Source: an uncultured Bacilli bacterium
GTDB taxonomy: Bacteria; Bacillota_I; Bacilli_A; RF39; UBA660
NCBI GenBank assembly: GCA_947629315.1
Contig: CANRDB010000001.1
Coordinates: 84,995-148,994 of the forward strand
DNA length: 64,000 nt
Direction of reading: 5' to 3'
Numbering within the stretch: position 1 is the first letter of the stretch; each line of letters opens with the position of its first letter. Under the pieces are notes generated by a model. That model had not been told where the DNA came from. It saw only the letters and a list, made by a program, of their open reading frames with translations, and did no database searches. The position numbers were made by a program, and so were the translations under genes. This document shows, one piece after another, positions 9,557-18,284 of the stretch.

Positions 9557-11620
9557 ATGACAAAAGAAATATCCAAAAGTGAAAAAAAATCGAGAACGTC
9601 AAAACAATCTTCTAAAAAGAAAAAATGGAATACTAAACCGATTCTTATTTTAATGATTCTTATCTTAATAATTGCTACACTCTATGTTGTCAAAACAATT
9701 TTTTTATTTCATGGAATTGAAACACCATTAAGAATTTGTATCGCACTCCTATTGATTGATTTTACTGTTATCTTCTCACTAGTAAACTACAAAATTCATC
9801 ATAAAGGGAAAATAAAAGCCGTAATTTTTATGACTATTTTCTCATTAGTATATGCAGGGTCTATCTTTCTAGTATCCAATGAAGTACAAGGAATGTATAG
9901 TGAACTAGAAAATATTCAAAATGAAACGATTACCTACTCTACTGATGTTGTCGTAAGAAGTAGTAGTAAAATAGAGAAAATTGGTGATATCAAAGGAAAG
10001 AAGATTGGTATGGTCAAAATAGCGACCGATGCTGAATCGGAAGATAAAACAGAACTTTCCGATATTCCTAATCAAATTTTAGAAGAACAAAAAATATCGA
10101 GCGGAATTACTAAATATGATAGTCCACAGAAATTGATAGATGCTTTATTGGATGGAAAAGTCGAAGTAATTTTTCTTCCTACTGGCTATACTGATTTATA
10201 TGAAGATAATTATCCAGACTTAGCAAAAGATACTAAGTCAATCCATACAGAAACTTTAAAAGAAACCGTGAAAATAGAACAGACTGTTCAAAAAAGTCTA
10301 GATGAACCATTTACCATGTTAATTATGGGACTAGATAAAAGTCATGGAGGTGGAGATTCCCTACTCCTTATTACCTTTAATCCTAATACTTTAAATTCTA
10401 CTATTCTTAGTATTCCACGTGATAGTTATATTCCAATTACTTGTAATGGAAATCAAAAAGAAAAAGTTACGAATGCTACCTCTAGTCTCTATAGAGAAAA
10501 AGGAGATTCAGATGGTACAAAGTGTCTCATGCAATCTATTGAAAACTACTTTAAAATTAAAATTGACTATTACTACAAAATTAATTTTGATGGAGTGGTA
10601 GATTTAGTAGATGCAGTAGATGGTATTGATGTAGATATCCCATATGCGTTCTGTGAACAAAATAGCAATAGCCAATGGGGTAAAAAAACAGTCTTTGTAG
10701 ATGCCGGAAAGCAACACTTAAACGGTGAACAGGCACTTGCCTTTGCCCGCCACCGAAAAGTAACTGCTTATCAAAGAAATTATTGTGGTTCTAAATACGT
10801 TCAAAACGCAGGATATTGGAATGACTTTACGAGAGGTCAAAGTCAACAAGCTGTCTTAAAGGCCACCCTTTCTAAAATTGCAGACAAAGCTACTAGCCCA
10901 TCGGATATCAAATCGCTTTTAAAAGTAATTGGCGAAAATGCTGCTACTAATATGAGTACCAACACTATCTTAGATTTATACAATCTAGGTAAAAATATCT
11001 TAAGCAATGCGAATAGTAAAGACCAATTACTCAATATGCAAAGATTATACTTAGCTGGTTATGATGCTTATATTCGTTATCCTGGATATCAAAATTCTTA
11101 TTATACTTTCGTGATTTATGATAAGAGTTTTGAAGATGTAACCAATGCAATGAAAGAAAATCTAGGCCTTAAACAATCTACTGTCGTTAAATCTTTTCAA
11201 TTCTCTATTGGTACCAAATATGAACCAACCGTCATTGGAAAAAACAGTTATTCTAATAAAACTTTAGTTTTGATGCCTAATTTTCAAGGAAAAGATATCT
11301 CTGTTGCTTCCGCTTTTGCGCAACAGCATGGATTAACAATCATCCAAAAAGGAGCGACCGGAACTTCTCAAAACTTTATAGGACAGATTTTAAATCAAAG
11401 TATTCCTAGTGATGTAGATATTGATACTATCAAAAATAAGTCTATTACTTTAACAGTGGTTACTTCTATTCCATCTTATGTTCCACCTACTACAACAGAA
11501 CCAGAAGAACCAACTCCAGAAGATCCAGGAAATTCAGAAACAACCAATAGTAATACGAATCCAGAAACCCCTGAAAATCCTGATGACTCTACTAGCGAAA
11601 ATACAACAAACCCTGAATAA
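9557..11620 (+). CDS. LytR-CpsA-Psr (LCP) family cell-wall ligase with PASTA-like tail
   Basis: LCP proteins transfer undecaprenyl-linked glycopolymers such as teichoic acids onto peptidoglycan on the outer face of the membrane. Here: a Lys/Ser-rich cytosolic start, three membrane helices (about 27-46, 57-78, 88-108), a segment 128-235 resembling part of a solute-binding-protein fold (GDIKGKKIGMV, then ALLDGKVEVIFLPTG), the LCP domain about 250-480 (TMLIMGLDKSHGGGDSLLL, LSIPRDSY, GEQALAFARHR), a PASTA-like domain about 570-640 (MPNFQGKDISVASAFAQQHG) and a Pro/Thr/Glu-rich tail. The LCP hallmarks (GLD, DS, PRDS, FARHR) are intact. PASTA units usually bind muropeptide, so the tail may position the enzyme on the wall. 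Start supported by GAGGTG seven bases upstream. Confidence 0.88.
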   Translation: MTKEISKSEKKSRTSKQSSKKKKWNTKPILILMILILIIATLYVVKTIFLFHGIETPLRICIALLLIDFTVIFSLVNYKIHHKGKIKAVIFMTIFSLVYAGSIFLVSNEVQGMYSELENIQNETITYSTDVVVRSSSKIEKIGDIKGKKIGMVKIATDAESEDKTELSDIPNQILEEQKISSGITKYDSPQKLIDALLDGKVEVIFLPTGYTDLYEDNYPDLAKDTKSIHTETLKETVKIEQTVQKSLDEPFTMLIMGLDKSHGGGDSLLLITFNPNTLNSTILSIPRDSYIPITCNGNQKEKVTNATSSLYREKGDSDGTKCLMQSIENYFKIKIDYYYKINFDGVVDLVDAVDGIDVDIPYAFCEQNSNSQWGKKTVFVDAGKQHLNGEQALAFARHRKVTAYQRNYCGSKYVQNAGYWNDFTRGQSQQAVLKATLSKIADKATSPSDIKSLLKVIGENAATNMSTNTILDLYNLGKNILSNANSKDQLLNMQRLYLAGYDAYIRYPGYQNSYYTFVIYDKSFEDVTNAMKENLGLKQSTVVKSFQFSIGTKYEPTVIGKNSYSNKTLVLMPNFQGKDISVASAFAQQHGLTIIQKGATGTSQNFIGQILNQSIPSDVDIDTIKNKSITLTVVTSIPSYVPPTTTEPEEPTPEDPGNSETTNSNTNPETPENPDDSTSENTTNPE

Positions 11621-11630
11621 GGGTTTTTTT
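11608..11630 (+). terminator. terminator of the LCP gene
   Basis: AAACCC-TGAATAA-GGGTTT followed by T; the stop codon TAA is inside the loop. Confidence 0.8.
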
Positions 11631-11705
11631 ATTCCTAAAACTAAATACTTTTAGACTATCCCCTATTTTACAGTTTTAAAATAAAAGTGAAAAAATTCTT
11701 TTCTA

Positions 11706-11732
11706 TTGTTTCCGTTCTATATATGATATACT
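11706..11732 (+). promoter_or_regulatory. promoter of the HEIGH peptidase-like gene
   Basis: Extended -10 TGA-TATACT (11727-11732) with a loose TTGTTT upstream at 11706-11711 (15-base spacing). Confidence 0.5.
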
Positions 11733-11771
11733 ATAAGTAAGACAAAATAGAATCATAAGTGAGGTATGAAC

Positions 11772-13040
11772 ATGGTAAATTTAAATGCCCTATTATTTGT
11801 AACAGACCGATGCTTAGAGTATGTTAAGAATAGAGATTTTTTAATTCAAGCAAGCAAGGTCGACAATAGCGATGAATTTTCTAAATTGATAGAATCAAAA
11901 ACAGGAAGTGATAAGAAATCCTTAGAGAATGCTATCATTTATATGGAAAATTGTGAAACAAGACAAATGTCTAATCAATCTGATCTTAACGAACAAGAAA
12001 CAATAGACGGTTCTAATTTCCTTCATCATGAAGATTTTCATATTTTATTTTTAGAAAAATATAGAGCATATATTCCACAAGTATTAGAAAAAAATGTAAT
12101 GGAATACTTTAATAATGACTATATCTCCTATTGTTTTTGTAGACAATGGCAAGAATGCACTGATGACAATAAAGACCATCCCGATGCTAGTGAAACTGAA
12201 GTTTTTAATCTTTTTGAAAAAGATTTTTATGGAAAATCCATGAATCAAATTTTTGATTTGATAGATCAAAAAAATAAAGAAATTGTGGATAAAATAAAAG
12301 CGAAAACTCCATTAAATGACGAGGAACAAAGATTTTTTGAAAATATACAATTAAATTTTACAATCAATGGCTATATTGCTGAAGATTCTTATGACGAAAT
12401 AGTAGAATATTTTAACTTATACCCAATAAGAACCTTAGATCGAACAGAAAACCAGATGGAAAGTTTAAGAAATAGACAATTATTTTTTATTTATATGGCT
12501 GCCAAAAGAATTAGAGAAATTAATCCTTTCTGTCTATTATCTTTTGATACGAAACCAAATCTTCAACGTTCTAGAAGAACTTTCTCCGGTTTCTTACAAC
12601 CAGTTTCTGAAAATGAATTCATATTACAAATCAATTATATGCAGATTTATGATATAAGCAACGATGAAGATTTTTATCAACACTTATTTACCCTATTTCA
12701 CGAGATAGGTCATTTAAAACAGCACACGGTAGTAGAAGAGCCAGAAAAAAATATTTACGATTTGGAACATTTTTTAATGAGAAAAAATTATGAGTTTTAT
12801 AGGTCTCATCACAATCAATTTCAAATAGAAATAAATGCAGACTTGTACGCAATCAATGAGATGAAAAAAGAATTTGGAAAAGACAATAATCCTGCTGCTA
12901 ACAAAATTTACGAAAAAGAATTAGAAAATTTTTTAACACATAACGTACATGATGTTAACAAATTTATGGACTTAGAGATTGAAGAATATAATAGATTAAA
13001 AACAATGGAAGACTTGCCTATCGAAGATAAGGAAAAGTAA
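11772..13040 (+). CDS. zincin-like protein with HEIGH motif (M78/ImmA-like fold suspected)
   Basis: A soluble protein of 422 residues with no signal peptide. The likely active site is HEIGH near residue 310 (FTLFHEIGHLKQH), with a candidate third ligand in EINADLYA near 353; HExxH followed by E-x-N/A-D-x-[FY]-A is the pattern of ImmA/IrrE-type (M78) peptidases. The first 300 residues are helical, charged and unrecognised. The start at 11772 is chosen over 11766 because GAGG at 11761-11764 then has seven-base spacing. It is followed 13 bases later by a small coiled-coil gene. ImmA-type proteases usually cleave a cognate XRE repressor; no repressor is adjacent, so the target is unknown. Confidence 0.6.
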   Translation: MVNLNALLFVTDRCLEYVKNRDFLIQASKVDNSDEFSKLIESKTGSDKKSLENAIIYMENCETRQMSNQSDLNEQETIDGSNFLHHEDFHILFLEKYRAYIPQVLEKNVMEYFNNDYISYCFCRQWQECTDDNKDHPDASETEVFNLFEKDFYGKSMNQIFDLIDQKNKEIVDKIKAKTPLNDEEQRFFENIQLNFTINGYIAEDSYDEIVEYFNLYPIRTLDRTENQMESLRNRQLFFIYMAAKRIREINPFCLLSFDTKPNLQRSRRTFSGFLQPVSENEFILQINYMQIYDISNDEDFYQHLFTLFHEIGHLKQHTVVEEPEKNIYDLEHFLMRKNYEFYRSHHNQFQIEINADLYAINEMKKEFGKDNNPAANKIYEKELENFLTHNVHDVNKFMDLEIEEYNRLKTMEDLPIEDKEK

Positions 13041-13053
13041 GAAAAGAGGTATT

Positions 13054-13335
13054 ATGAATATTATTAAAATAGAAAAACGTGCAGTGAATGATAATCATCA
13101 TATAAAACAGGAGGAAAAACGTTTGTCTGAAAGCAACAAAACAAAAAGTTATGAGCAAATCTATGAAGAAGCAGTTTTAAAATTAGAATATTATAAAAAG
13201 CATTGGGAAGAATTAACAAAAGATGCTAATGCAGAACAATTACGACAATTGTCCATTGAACTTCAAAAAATACAAATGGTTATAGATGTAGACCTCCTAT
13301 TGAGACAAATTCAAAAGCGATGGAAATCTTACTAA
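13054..13335 (+). CDS. small coiled-coil protein of unknown function
   Basis: 93 residues, soluble and highly charged. Residues 20-93 are predicted as one long helix or coiled coil (EEAVLKLEYYKKHWEEL, QLSIELQKIQMVIDVDLLLR). It lies 13 bases after the HEIGH protein gene with its own AGAGG site eight bases before ATG, so the two are probably one transcript and may act together. No family recognised. Confidence 0.6.
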   Translation: MNIIKIEKRAVNDNHHIKQEEKRLSESNKTKSYEQIYEEAVLKLEYYKKHWEELTKDANAEQLRQLSIELQKIQMVIDVDLLLRQIQKRWKSY

Positions 13336-13349
13336 TAACAAGAAAAAAC

Positions 13350-13373
13350 GAAGGGCTTTTCAGTCCCTTTTTT
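13350..13373 (+). terminator. terminator of the HEIGH/coiled-coil operon
   Basis: AAGGG, 9-base loop, CCCTT leading into T6. A short stem but a good T tract, 15 bases past the stop. Confidence 0.6.
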
Positions 13374-13401
13374 GTATCTACTACTAAATGATACTTCATA
13401 T

Positions 13402-13430
13402 TTGACCAAGTATATACTTTTGAGTATAAT
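13402..13430 (+). promoter_or_regulatory. strong promoter directly upstream of a terminator
   Basis: TTGACC (13402-13407), exactly 17 bases, then consensus TATAAT (13425-13430). The only thing downstream is a hairpin with T tract. Confidence 0.7.
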
Positions 13431-13436
13431 GTTTCA

Positions 13437-13479
13437 TGAAAGAAAGGTCCCACTGTTAATCAGAGGGGCTTTCTTTTTT
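13437..13479 (+). ncRNA. predicted ~43-nt RNA: promoter plus terminator hairpin only
   Basis: Transcription from the promoter at 13402-13430 would start near 13437 and run straight into a stem (AGAAA-g-GTCCC with GGGGC-TTTCT, inner CTG/CAG, loop TTAAT) followed by T6. No reading frame fits. The product would be little more than one hairpin. It lies between the end of the HEIGH operon and the 3' end of tmRNA, transcribed towards tmRNA. Function unknown. Confidence 0.5.
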
Positions 13480-13564
13480 ATACCTAAAAAGGTATTAATT
13501 GATATCTTTTTCTTCATTTAATTTTTCTAATTCTTTTTCTTTCATCTTTCAATATTTTTTTGAA

Positions 13565-13592
13565 CAAAATAAAAACCCTTTAAAATAAAGGG
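13565..13592 (-). terminator. terminator of tmRNA
   Basis: Minus strand CCCTTTATTTTAAAGGG followed by TTTTTATTTT, 14 bases past the CCA end of tmRNA. Confidence 0.8.
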
Positions 13593-13605
13593 ATAATAAC
13601 CAACA

Positions 13606-13951
13606 TGGTGGAGGCGATGAGATTTGCACTCATGTCCGAAAGAGCCAACTCTTAAACGTCTACAAGTTTAGTTAGATAGTTCATGTCCTTAGAACGTTGG
13701 TACCTAACAACCCATTCTAAGCAAGATTATCAAAATTCATAATTACTTATAATCATCATCATTATATATCCCACTCATAATGAGCCTCAAGACTTACCTT
13801 GTGGGAGAAAGTAAGAGTGAAGCAGCCTTCTAAAAAATTAAGCGAAAGCTAATTGATTTCTACTGTTTCCAGTTATTTTTGGTTTGTACGTAACGTGTAC
13901 CTCCGACTTGCAGTCTAAGCACCAACTAATCCGTCGAAACTAGACGCCCCC
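13606..13951 (-). ncRNA. ssrA: transfer-messenger RNA (tmRNA)
   Basis: The 5' end GGGGGCG pairs with CGCCTCC before A-CCA at the 3' end; the 5' part has the tmRNA signature GTCTAGTTTCGACGG and the T arm reads GAGTGCAAATCTC. About 346 nt. The resume frame ends in codons for GNSRNQLAFA then TAA, a hydrophobic C-terminal degron like the usual ...ALA(A) tags; I cannot fix the resume codon. It rescues stalled ribosomes and marks the incomplete protein for proteolysis. Confidence 0.95.
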
Positions 13952-14021
13952 ATGTGAAAGAATTATATCATAACTATCATAAAAATGCAAACTAAAAAGA
14001 GATAGAATTTCTATCTCTTCC

Positions 14022-16631
14022 CTATTCTAATTCTTCAAAGATTCTCTTATCGAATTTATATAACTTACTAGATTTAGTAGCATGATAGTACTTTCCACTG
14101 GTCTCTGTGGCAATAGTTTGTAATTGTTCTTCATTAATATCATTATCGCTACCTAAACCAATTGTTAAGATACGAATATTTCGTTTGTTTGCCATTTCTA
14201 TTAATTCTTCATAAGATTTACCATCATATCTATTATCTATACCGTCAGTTAAGAACACGATATATCTTCTTACATCTGTACGAGAAGTGAATAAAGATAA
14301 TGCTTTTTCAATACCTGCACGACCATTCGTTCCAGAATCACTACCATAACCATCATCATTCGTAATATTAAAGATATCGGTAACTAAAATTTTACGATCT
14401 ACATTTTTATTGCTTAATCCATCGTTTACCACTTTAGCATTTCCGGCAAAAGTAATAAGCGCTACATTGGCATCATTATCTAAAGAAGCTAGAACATTAC
14501 TAATAATTTGCTTACGAATATCATCTGGATCACTACTATCCATACTTTCAGAGATATCCATGACAAAGACAATCTCAGATTCTTTGGCATTAGACTGATC
14601 AATCTTTGATAAGGAAGCATTAAAGTCTAAAGTATCTGCTGTTAAATAAATGTCCTTTTCTTCCGTCTTATATTTTCCTTTTTCAAAACTGATTATATAA
14701 TCTGTAGCAGGTAAATTTTCAAATTTGTATTCTCCGTTGGCATTCGTTGTTGTTTCATAGTTTACATAAGCGTTTAACTTATGAATAGCAGTAACGGTTA
14801 CTCCTTCTAAGGCCTCATGAGAATTTCCATCTTCTACCTTTCCAGATAGAACAGCCGTATCAAGAGCAAGCATATTAGTTTCCACAAAAGCATCTGTAAT
14901 AATCTTTATTTTATCTTCAGCAAGTCCTAAAGATTTAGCGCTTTGAATGACTGCTAAAGCACAATCCTCAAAGTCAGAAGTGGAAGTCATAAGGAATAAA
15001 GAATTGTAATATACTTGTGCCATTTCATCTTTATCTTTAAAGGCACCATCTTCATACATTTTATAAGCAGCATAATTAGAAACACCAGAATTAATATGAA
15101 CTCCACCGTTATCATAATCTGTCCAAACAGAGAGTGGACTACCTGCCGCTGCTGCTCTTTTCATTAAGTCTGTACGCCATTCTTCTGTATAGGTTTCTTC
15201 ATCTGTTGGGAAAAAGAACTTTCCATCTTTCTTAAATGGATCTCCATACTTATTTGGATCCGTCATATCACGAATTTCTTCAACGCTTTCACCTAGTTGG
15301 AAATTCTTATTTTCAATGATACTACCAAAAATGTCAGCATAACTTTCATTGAGGGCACCAGACTCCCCTTTATACTCTAACCCAGCTGTATATTCGACAA
15401 CACCATGAGTAAACTCATGCGCTATGACGTCAAGAGCGATGGACATTGGCATTCCATTATGTGAACCAATATAGAAAGGTCCTGATACATAAGAAGCATT
15501 GAACCATTCATTATCCTTACTGCTTCCTTGAAGGGCATTTTGTCCAACTCCAATATTAACAACTATTTTTCCACCATTGTTATCAAATGATTTTCTACCT
15601 AATTTATCTTGATAATAATCATATACATAAGCGAAATTAGCCATCGTCGAAACAGCATTTTGTATTTTATCAGCAGAATCATAACCAACAATCGCACCGG
15701 TACCATTAAAAATTGGATATGCTAAAGTGCCATCTTTCATGACACCTCTTATTGGCACTTGTGAAAGGTTGTTATGATATAAATAATATAGTAAATTTCC
15801 CCACTTAACATCTTCTTTGCTACCAAAATCCATTCCTACCGAATAAGCATCAATAATTTGAATATTTCGACTGGTATCATAAAAGGAATAAATTTCTCCA
15901 CTTTGTTCAAGATTAATCGTATATTCCTTACCATCTGCACCTACACCTTTATATTCTGTTGCAGCTGCATTATTCGCAATAGTATCAACAATACTACCAT
16001 CTTTACCAGAGATAAAGATTAATTCACTACCATTTAAATCCATAACTTTAAACATATAAGTTAGGTATGGTTGGTCCTCTTTAATATAAATATATTTTTT
16101 AGACTCTAAGATTTCGTAATTCTCACCAAAACGGTTCGTTAAAGTCTCTTTGGCAGTTTCTTCACTCGTAGAATAATAAGTTGAAAGAGAAAGTTTAGGG
16201 AAATAATTTCCACTAAGAGAAGTTACTTTATTCTCTTTATCAACAGCTACTACAATCTCATGACCATAGACTTCGATATTACTATATTTTTGTCTTAGTT
16301 TATAATATGTAAAATCTTTATTGGCATTCGTTGTTAAAATGTTAAATTCTCTTTGTGGATCTGTAAATCCATACATTTCACTAACTTCATCAAGAGCTTC
16401 AAATACATCTTCTTCAGAATCTACCTTTGTTCTAACAACAGAACCATCTATATACTTTGGTGTACCATTCGTACGATTTAATACAATTTGAGGAACGGTA
16501 GTGGTTGTATCTTTGACATCCTTTTCTTCTTTTTTATCTTTCTTTAAGAATAAGAATGCTACTACAACAGCTACCACTACTAAAAGTACACCAAGAATGA
16601 TTGCTAATACTTTTTTCTTATTTTTATTCAT
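14022..16631 (-). CDS. membrane-anchored thermolysin-type (M4) metalloprotease fused to a vWA domain
   Basis: 869 residues: an N-terminal signal anchor (about 6-28), FTP/PepSY propeptide region (about 50-210), M4 catalytic domain (about 220-600) with HEFTHGVVEYTAG near residue 405 and the third-ligand motif GALNESYADIFG, a carboxypeptidase-regulatory-like beta domain (about 610-680, LSGKVEDGNSHEALEGVTV) and a C-terminal von Willebrand A domain (about 690-865) with an intact MIDAS (DISES, later LTDGIDN). Thermolysins are normally secreted and end after the M4 domain, so the vWA fusion is unusual and suggests the protease is held on a partner or metal-dependent ligand. Its ATG overlaps the stop of the upstream gene (TAATG), with GGAGG nine bases before, implying translational coupling. 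Confidence 0.85.
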   Translation of the reverse strand: MNKNKKKVLAIILGVLLVVVAVVVAFLFLKKDKKEEKDVKDTTTTVPQIVLNRTNGTPKYIDGSVVRTKVDSEEDVFEALDEVSEMYGFTDPQREFNILTTNANKDFTYYKLRQKYSNIEVYGHEIVVAVDKENKVTSLSGNYFPKLSLSTYYSTSEETAKETLTNRFGENYEILESKKYIYIKEDQPYLTYMFKVMDLNGSELIFISGKDGSIVDTIANNAAATEYKGVGADGKEYTINLEQSGEIYSFYDTSRNIQIIDAYSVGMDFGSKEDVKWGNLLYYLYHNNLSQVPIRGVMKDGTLAYPIFNGTGAIVGYDSADKIQNAVSTMANFAYVYDYYQDKLGRKSFDNNGGKIVVNIGVGQNALQGSSKDNEWFNASYVSGPFYIGSHNGMPMSIALDVIAHEFTHGVVEYTAGLEYKGESGALNESYADIFGSIIENKNFQLGESVEEIRDMTDPNKYGDPFKKDGKFFFPTDEETYTEEWRTDLMKRAAAAGSPLSVWTDYDNGGVHINSGVSNYAAYKMYEDGAFKDKDEMAQVYYNSLFLMTSTSDFEDCALAVIQSAKSLGLAEDKIKIITDAFVETNMLALDTAVLSGKVEDGNSHEALEGVTVTAIHKLNAYVNYETTTNANGEYKFENLPATDYIISFEKGKYKTEEKDIYLTADTLDFNASLSKIDQSNAKESEIVFVMDISESMDSSDPDDIRKQIISNVLASLDNDANVALITFAGNAKVVNDGLSNKNVDRKILVTDIFNITNDDGYGSDSGTNGRAGIEKALSLFTSRTDVRRYIVFLTDGIDNRYDGKSYEELIEMANKRNIRILTIGLGSDNDINEEQLQTIATETSGKYYHATKSSKLYKFDKRIFEELE

Positions 16632-17956
16632 TACTTACTACCTCCACTTTTCACAACGGTATGTTGATACTCTCCTTCATACCACCATACACCAATCTTA
16701 ATTTCCTGTAATCTTTTTGAGGTAAAACTTCCACTACTAAATCTTAATATATAATAAGGTTGTCCAATTTTTCCTTTTTCACCAAAACTCCATACAAGAG
16801 AATCTTCATCTTGATAGAAAGTGCCATCTTCTTTTCCATATTTTTCAACAATTTCATCATATGTTAAATTATACTTTAAGAAATCATTAACCACTACATT
16901 AGACCCATCATAGAAATTCACTTTGACTAAGATACTTTCATCATAAGTACAATCCTCATTCTTAGAACAATAAAGTGCTCCTAAGAATTTTGATTCATCA
17001 TCATGATAGAAAGGATGAACAGAAATAGAATCAGAAACGATACGATCTTCATCTGTTAAATAATCATCTTGATAAGTATATCCTTTATCTTTATAAGTAG
17101 ATGCAACATCTCCTAAATAAAAATCTTGACCATCGACGGTGAATTTTAAATAAGGACTTTTTTCAATATTGACAAGAACTTTCGCACGTTTTGAATCCCC
17201 ATTATGAAGTAGGAAAAGAACGGCAACTACCACTACTACAACAACTACTGCTGCTACACCAATCCATATCCATAATTTTTTCTTTTTATTAGCAACTGGC
17301 ATTACAGGTTGTCCTTGTAAAACAGGAGCACCTGTTTCCATACCGTTCACTGGTAAGACTGGAGATACTACTTCCGTAGAAGCAACTGCAACAGGTGATT
17401 CTGTTGGAGTAACATTCTCTACAGGAGGAGTCATCGTATCCATTACCGGAGTAACTTCATTTTCTACGGAAGGAACCATTGTATTATCCATTACTGGAAC
17501 ATTTTCGCTTTCAGTAGTAGATACGTTTGATACTTCTACTATATTTTCAGGTTTCTCATTTTTACTCTCAACTGCGTCTACGCTTGGTTTCTCTGAAGTC
17601 TCCTGTATTTCTTCTTCCGAAGCAGTTTCTTCTGGCAATTTTTCTTTTGATTTCTCTCCTTTGGAATTTGTTTTCTTTCCTTTACTAGTTTCCTTTGCCT
17701 TTTTCTTTTCTTCTGTTTCTTTTTGATTTTCCTCTTGAGAAAGTTCTTCTGGTTCTGTTGAAGTTTTATCTTTCAATACGGAAGATTCTTCCTTAACTTC
17801 ATTTTTATTGCCACACTTTGGGCAAAAAGCTGCACCAGCATCCATTTGCGCACCACATTTTCCACAAAAAGTTGGTTTTTCTGCTACTTTTGCTCCACAC
17901 TTTGGGCAAAAAGTCGCACCAACATCCATTTGTGCGCCACATTTTCCACAAAACAT
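16631..17956 (-). CDS. double zinc-ribbon membrane protein
   Basis: Residues 1-50 hold two near-identical zinc ribbons (CGKCGAQMDVGATFCPKCG and CGKCGAQMDAGAAFCPKCG). A Lys/Glu/Ser-rich then Val/Thr/Pro-rich linker runs to about 222, a single transmembrane helix follows (about 224-248), and about 190 residues lie outside with a domain I do not recognise. The ribbons are therefore cytosolic and the C-terminal domain extracytoplasmic. It is the first gene of a two-gene unit with the M4-vWA protease (TAATG overlap), so it may regulate, fold or deliver that protease; this is inference from coupling only. Start supported by AAGGAGG. Confidence 0.75.
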   Translation of the reverse strand: MFCGKCGAQMDVGATFCPKCGAKVAEKPTFCGKCGAQMDAGAAFCPKCGNKNEVKEESSVLKDKTSTEPEELSQEENQKETEEKKKAKETSKGKKTNSKGEKSKEKLPEETASEEEIQETSEKPSVDAVESKNEKPENIVEVSNVSTTESENVPVMDNTMVPSVENEVTPVMDTMTPPVENVTPTESPVAVASTEVVSPVLPVNGMETGAPVLQGQPVMPVANKKKKLWIWIGVAAVVVVVVVVAVLFLLHNGDSKRAKVLVNIEKSPYLKFTVDGQDFYLGDVASTYKDKGYTYQDDYLTDEDRIVSDSISVHPFYHDDESKFLGALYCSKNEDCTYDESILVKVNFYDGSNVVVNDFLKYNLTYDEIVEKYGKEDGTFYQDEDSLVWSFGEKGKIGQPYYILRFSSGSFTSKRLQEIKIGVWWYEGEYQHTVVKSGGSK

Positions 17957-18008
17957 ATTTTCCTCCTTACTGATAACTTAGTTGTTTACACTCTATATCA
18001 TTACTTTC

Positions 18009-18017
18009 ATTATAACA
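18009..18017 (-). promoter_or_regulatory. extended -10 promoter of the zinc-ribbon/M4-vWA operon
   Basis: Minus-strand TGT-TATAAT; the best -35 (TTGTCT) is only 14 bases away. Confidence 0.55.
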
Positions 18018-18065
18018 TATTTTTCGATAGACAAAATAAAAAAAGAATAAAAAATAAATTCTTTT

Positions 18066-18284
18066 CTACTCTTTGAAACTTAGACGAACATTTTTAGTAA
18101 GAATATCACTATAAGAAAAGCACTTATAATTTCCGTTATCCTCCTCTATTAGAAAGATATTCGGAAACAATTGTTTCAAGATGCCATGATATTTTTCATA
18201 TTTATTTCTTCCTAAACTGTACCGTATTTTAACATTTTTTCCAACATATGGCTCTAATTTTTTTCTCATAAAACTACCATTCAT
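18066..18284 (-). CDS. veg: Veg-family protein
   Basis: 72 residues with the Veg pattern: VGKNVKIRYSLGRNK, then a short SH3-like beta region ending in YSDILTKNVRL, closely following B. subtilis Veg (86 aa). Veg stimulates biofilm gene expression in B. subtilis by opposing SinR; its biochemical action is not settled. The ATG overlaps the yabG stop by four bases (ATGA), so it is translated from the yabG message here. The yabG-veg neighbourhood is the same as in Bacillus. A second in-frame ATG lies five codons on. Confidence 0.8.
   Translation of the reverse strand: MNGSFMRKKLEPYVGKNVKIRYSLGRNKYEKYHGILKQLFPNIFLIEEDNGNYKCFSYSDILTKNVRLSFKE

Noticed and set aside
13495..13545. 16-codon minus-strand frame starting MKEKELEKLNEEK
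   Set aside because: Very short, Lys/Glu only, weak ribosome site; more likely random A-rich sequence next to tmRNA.
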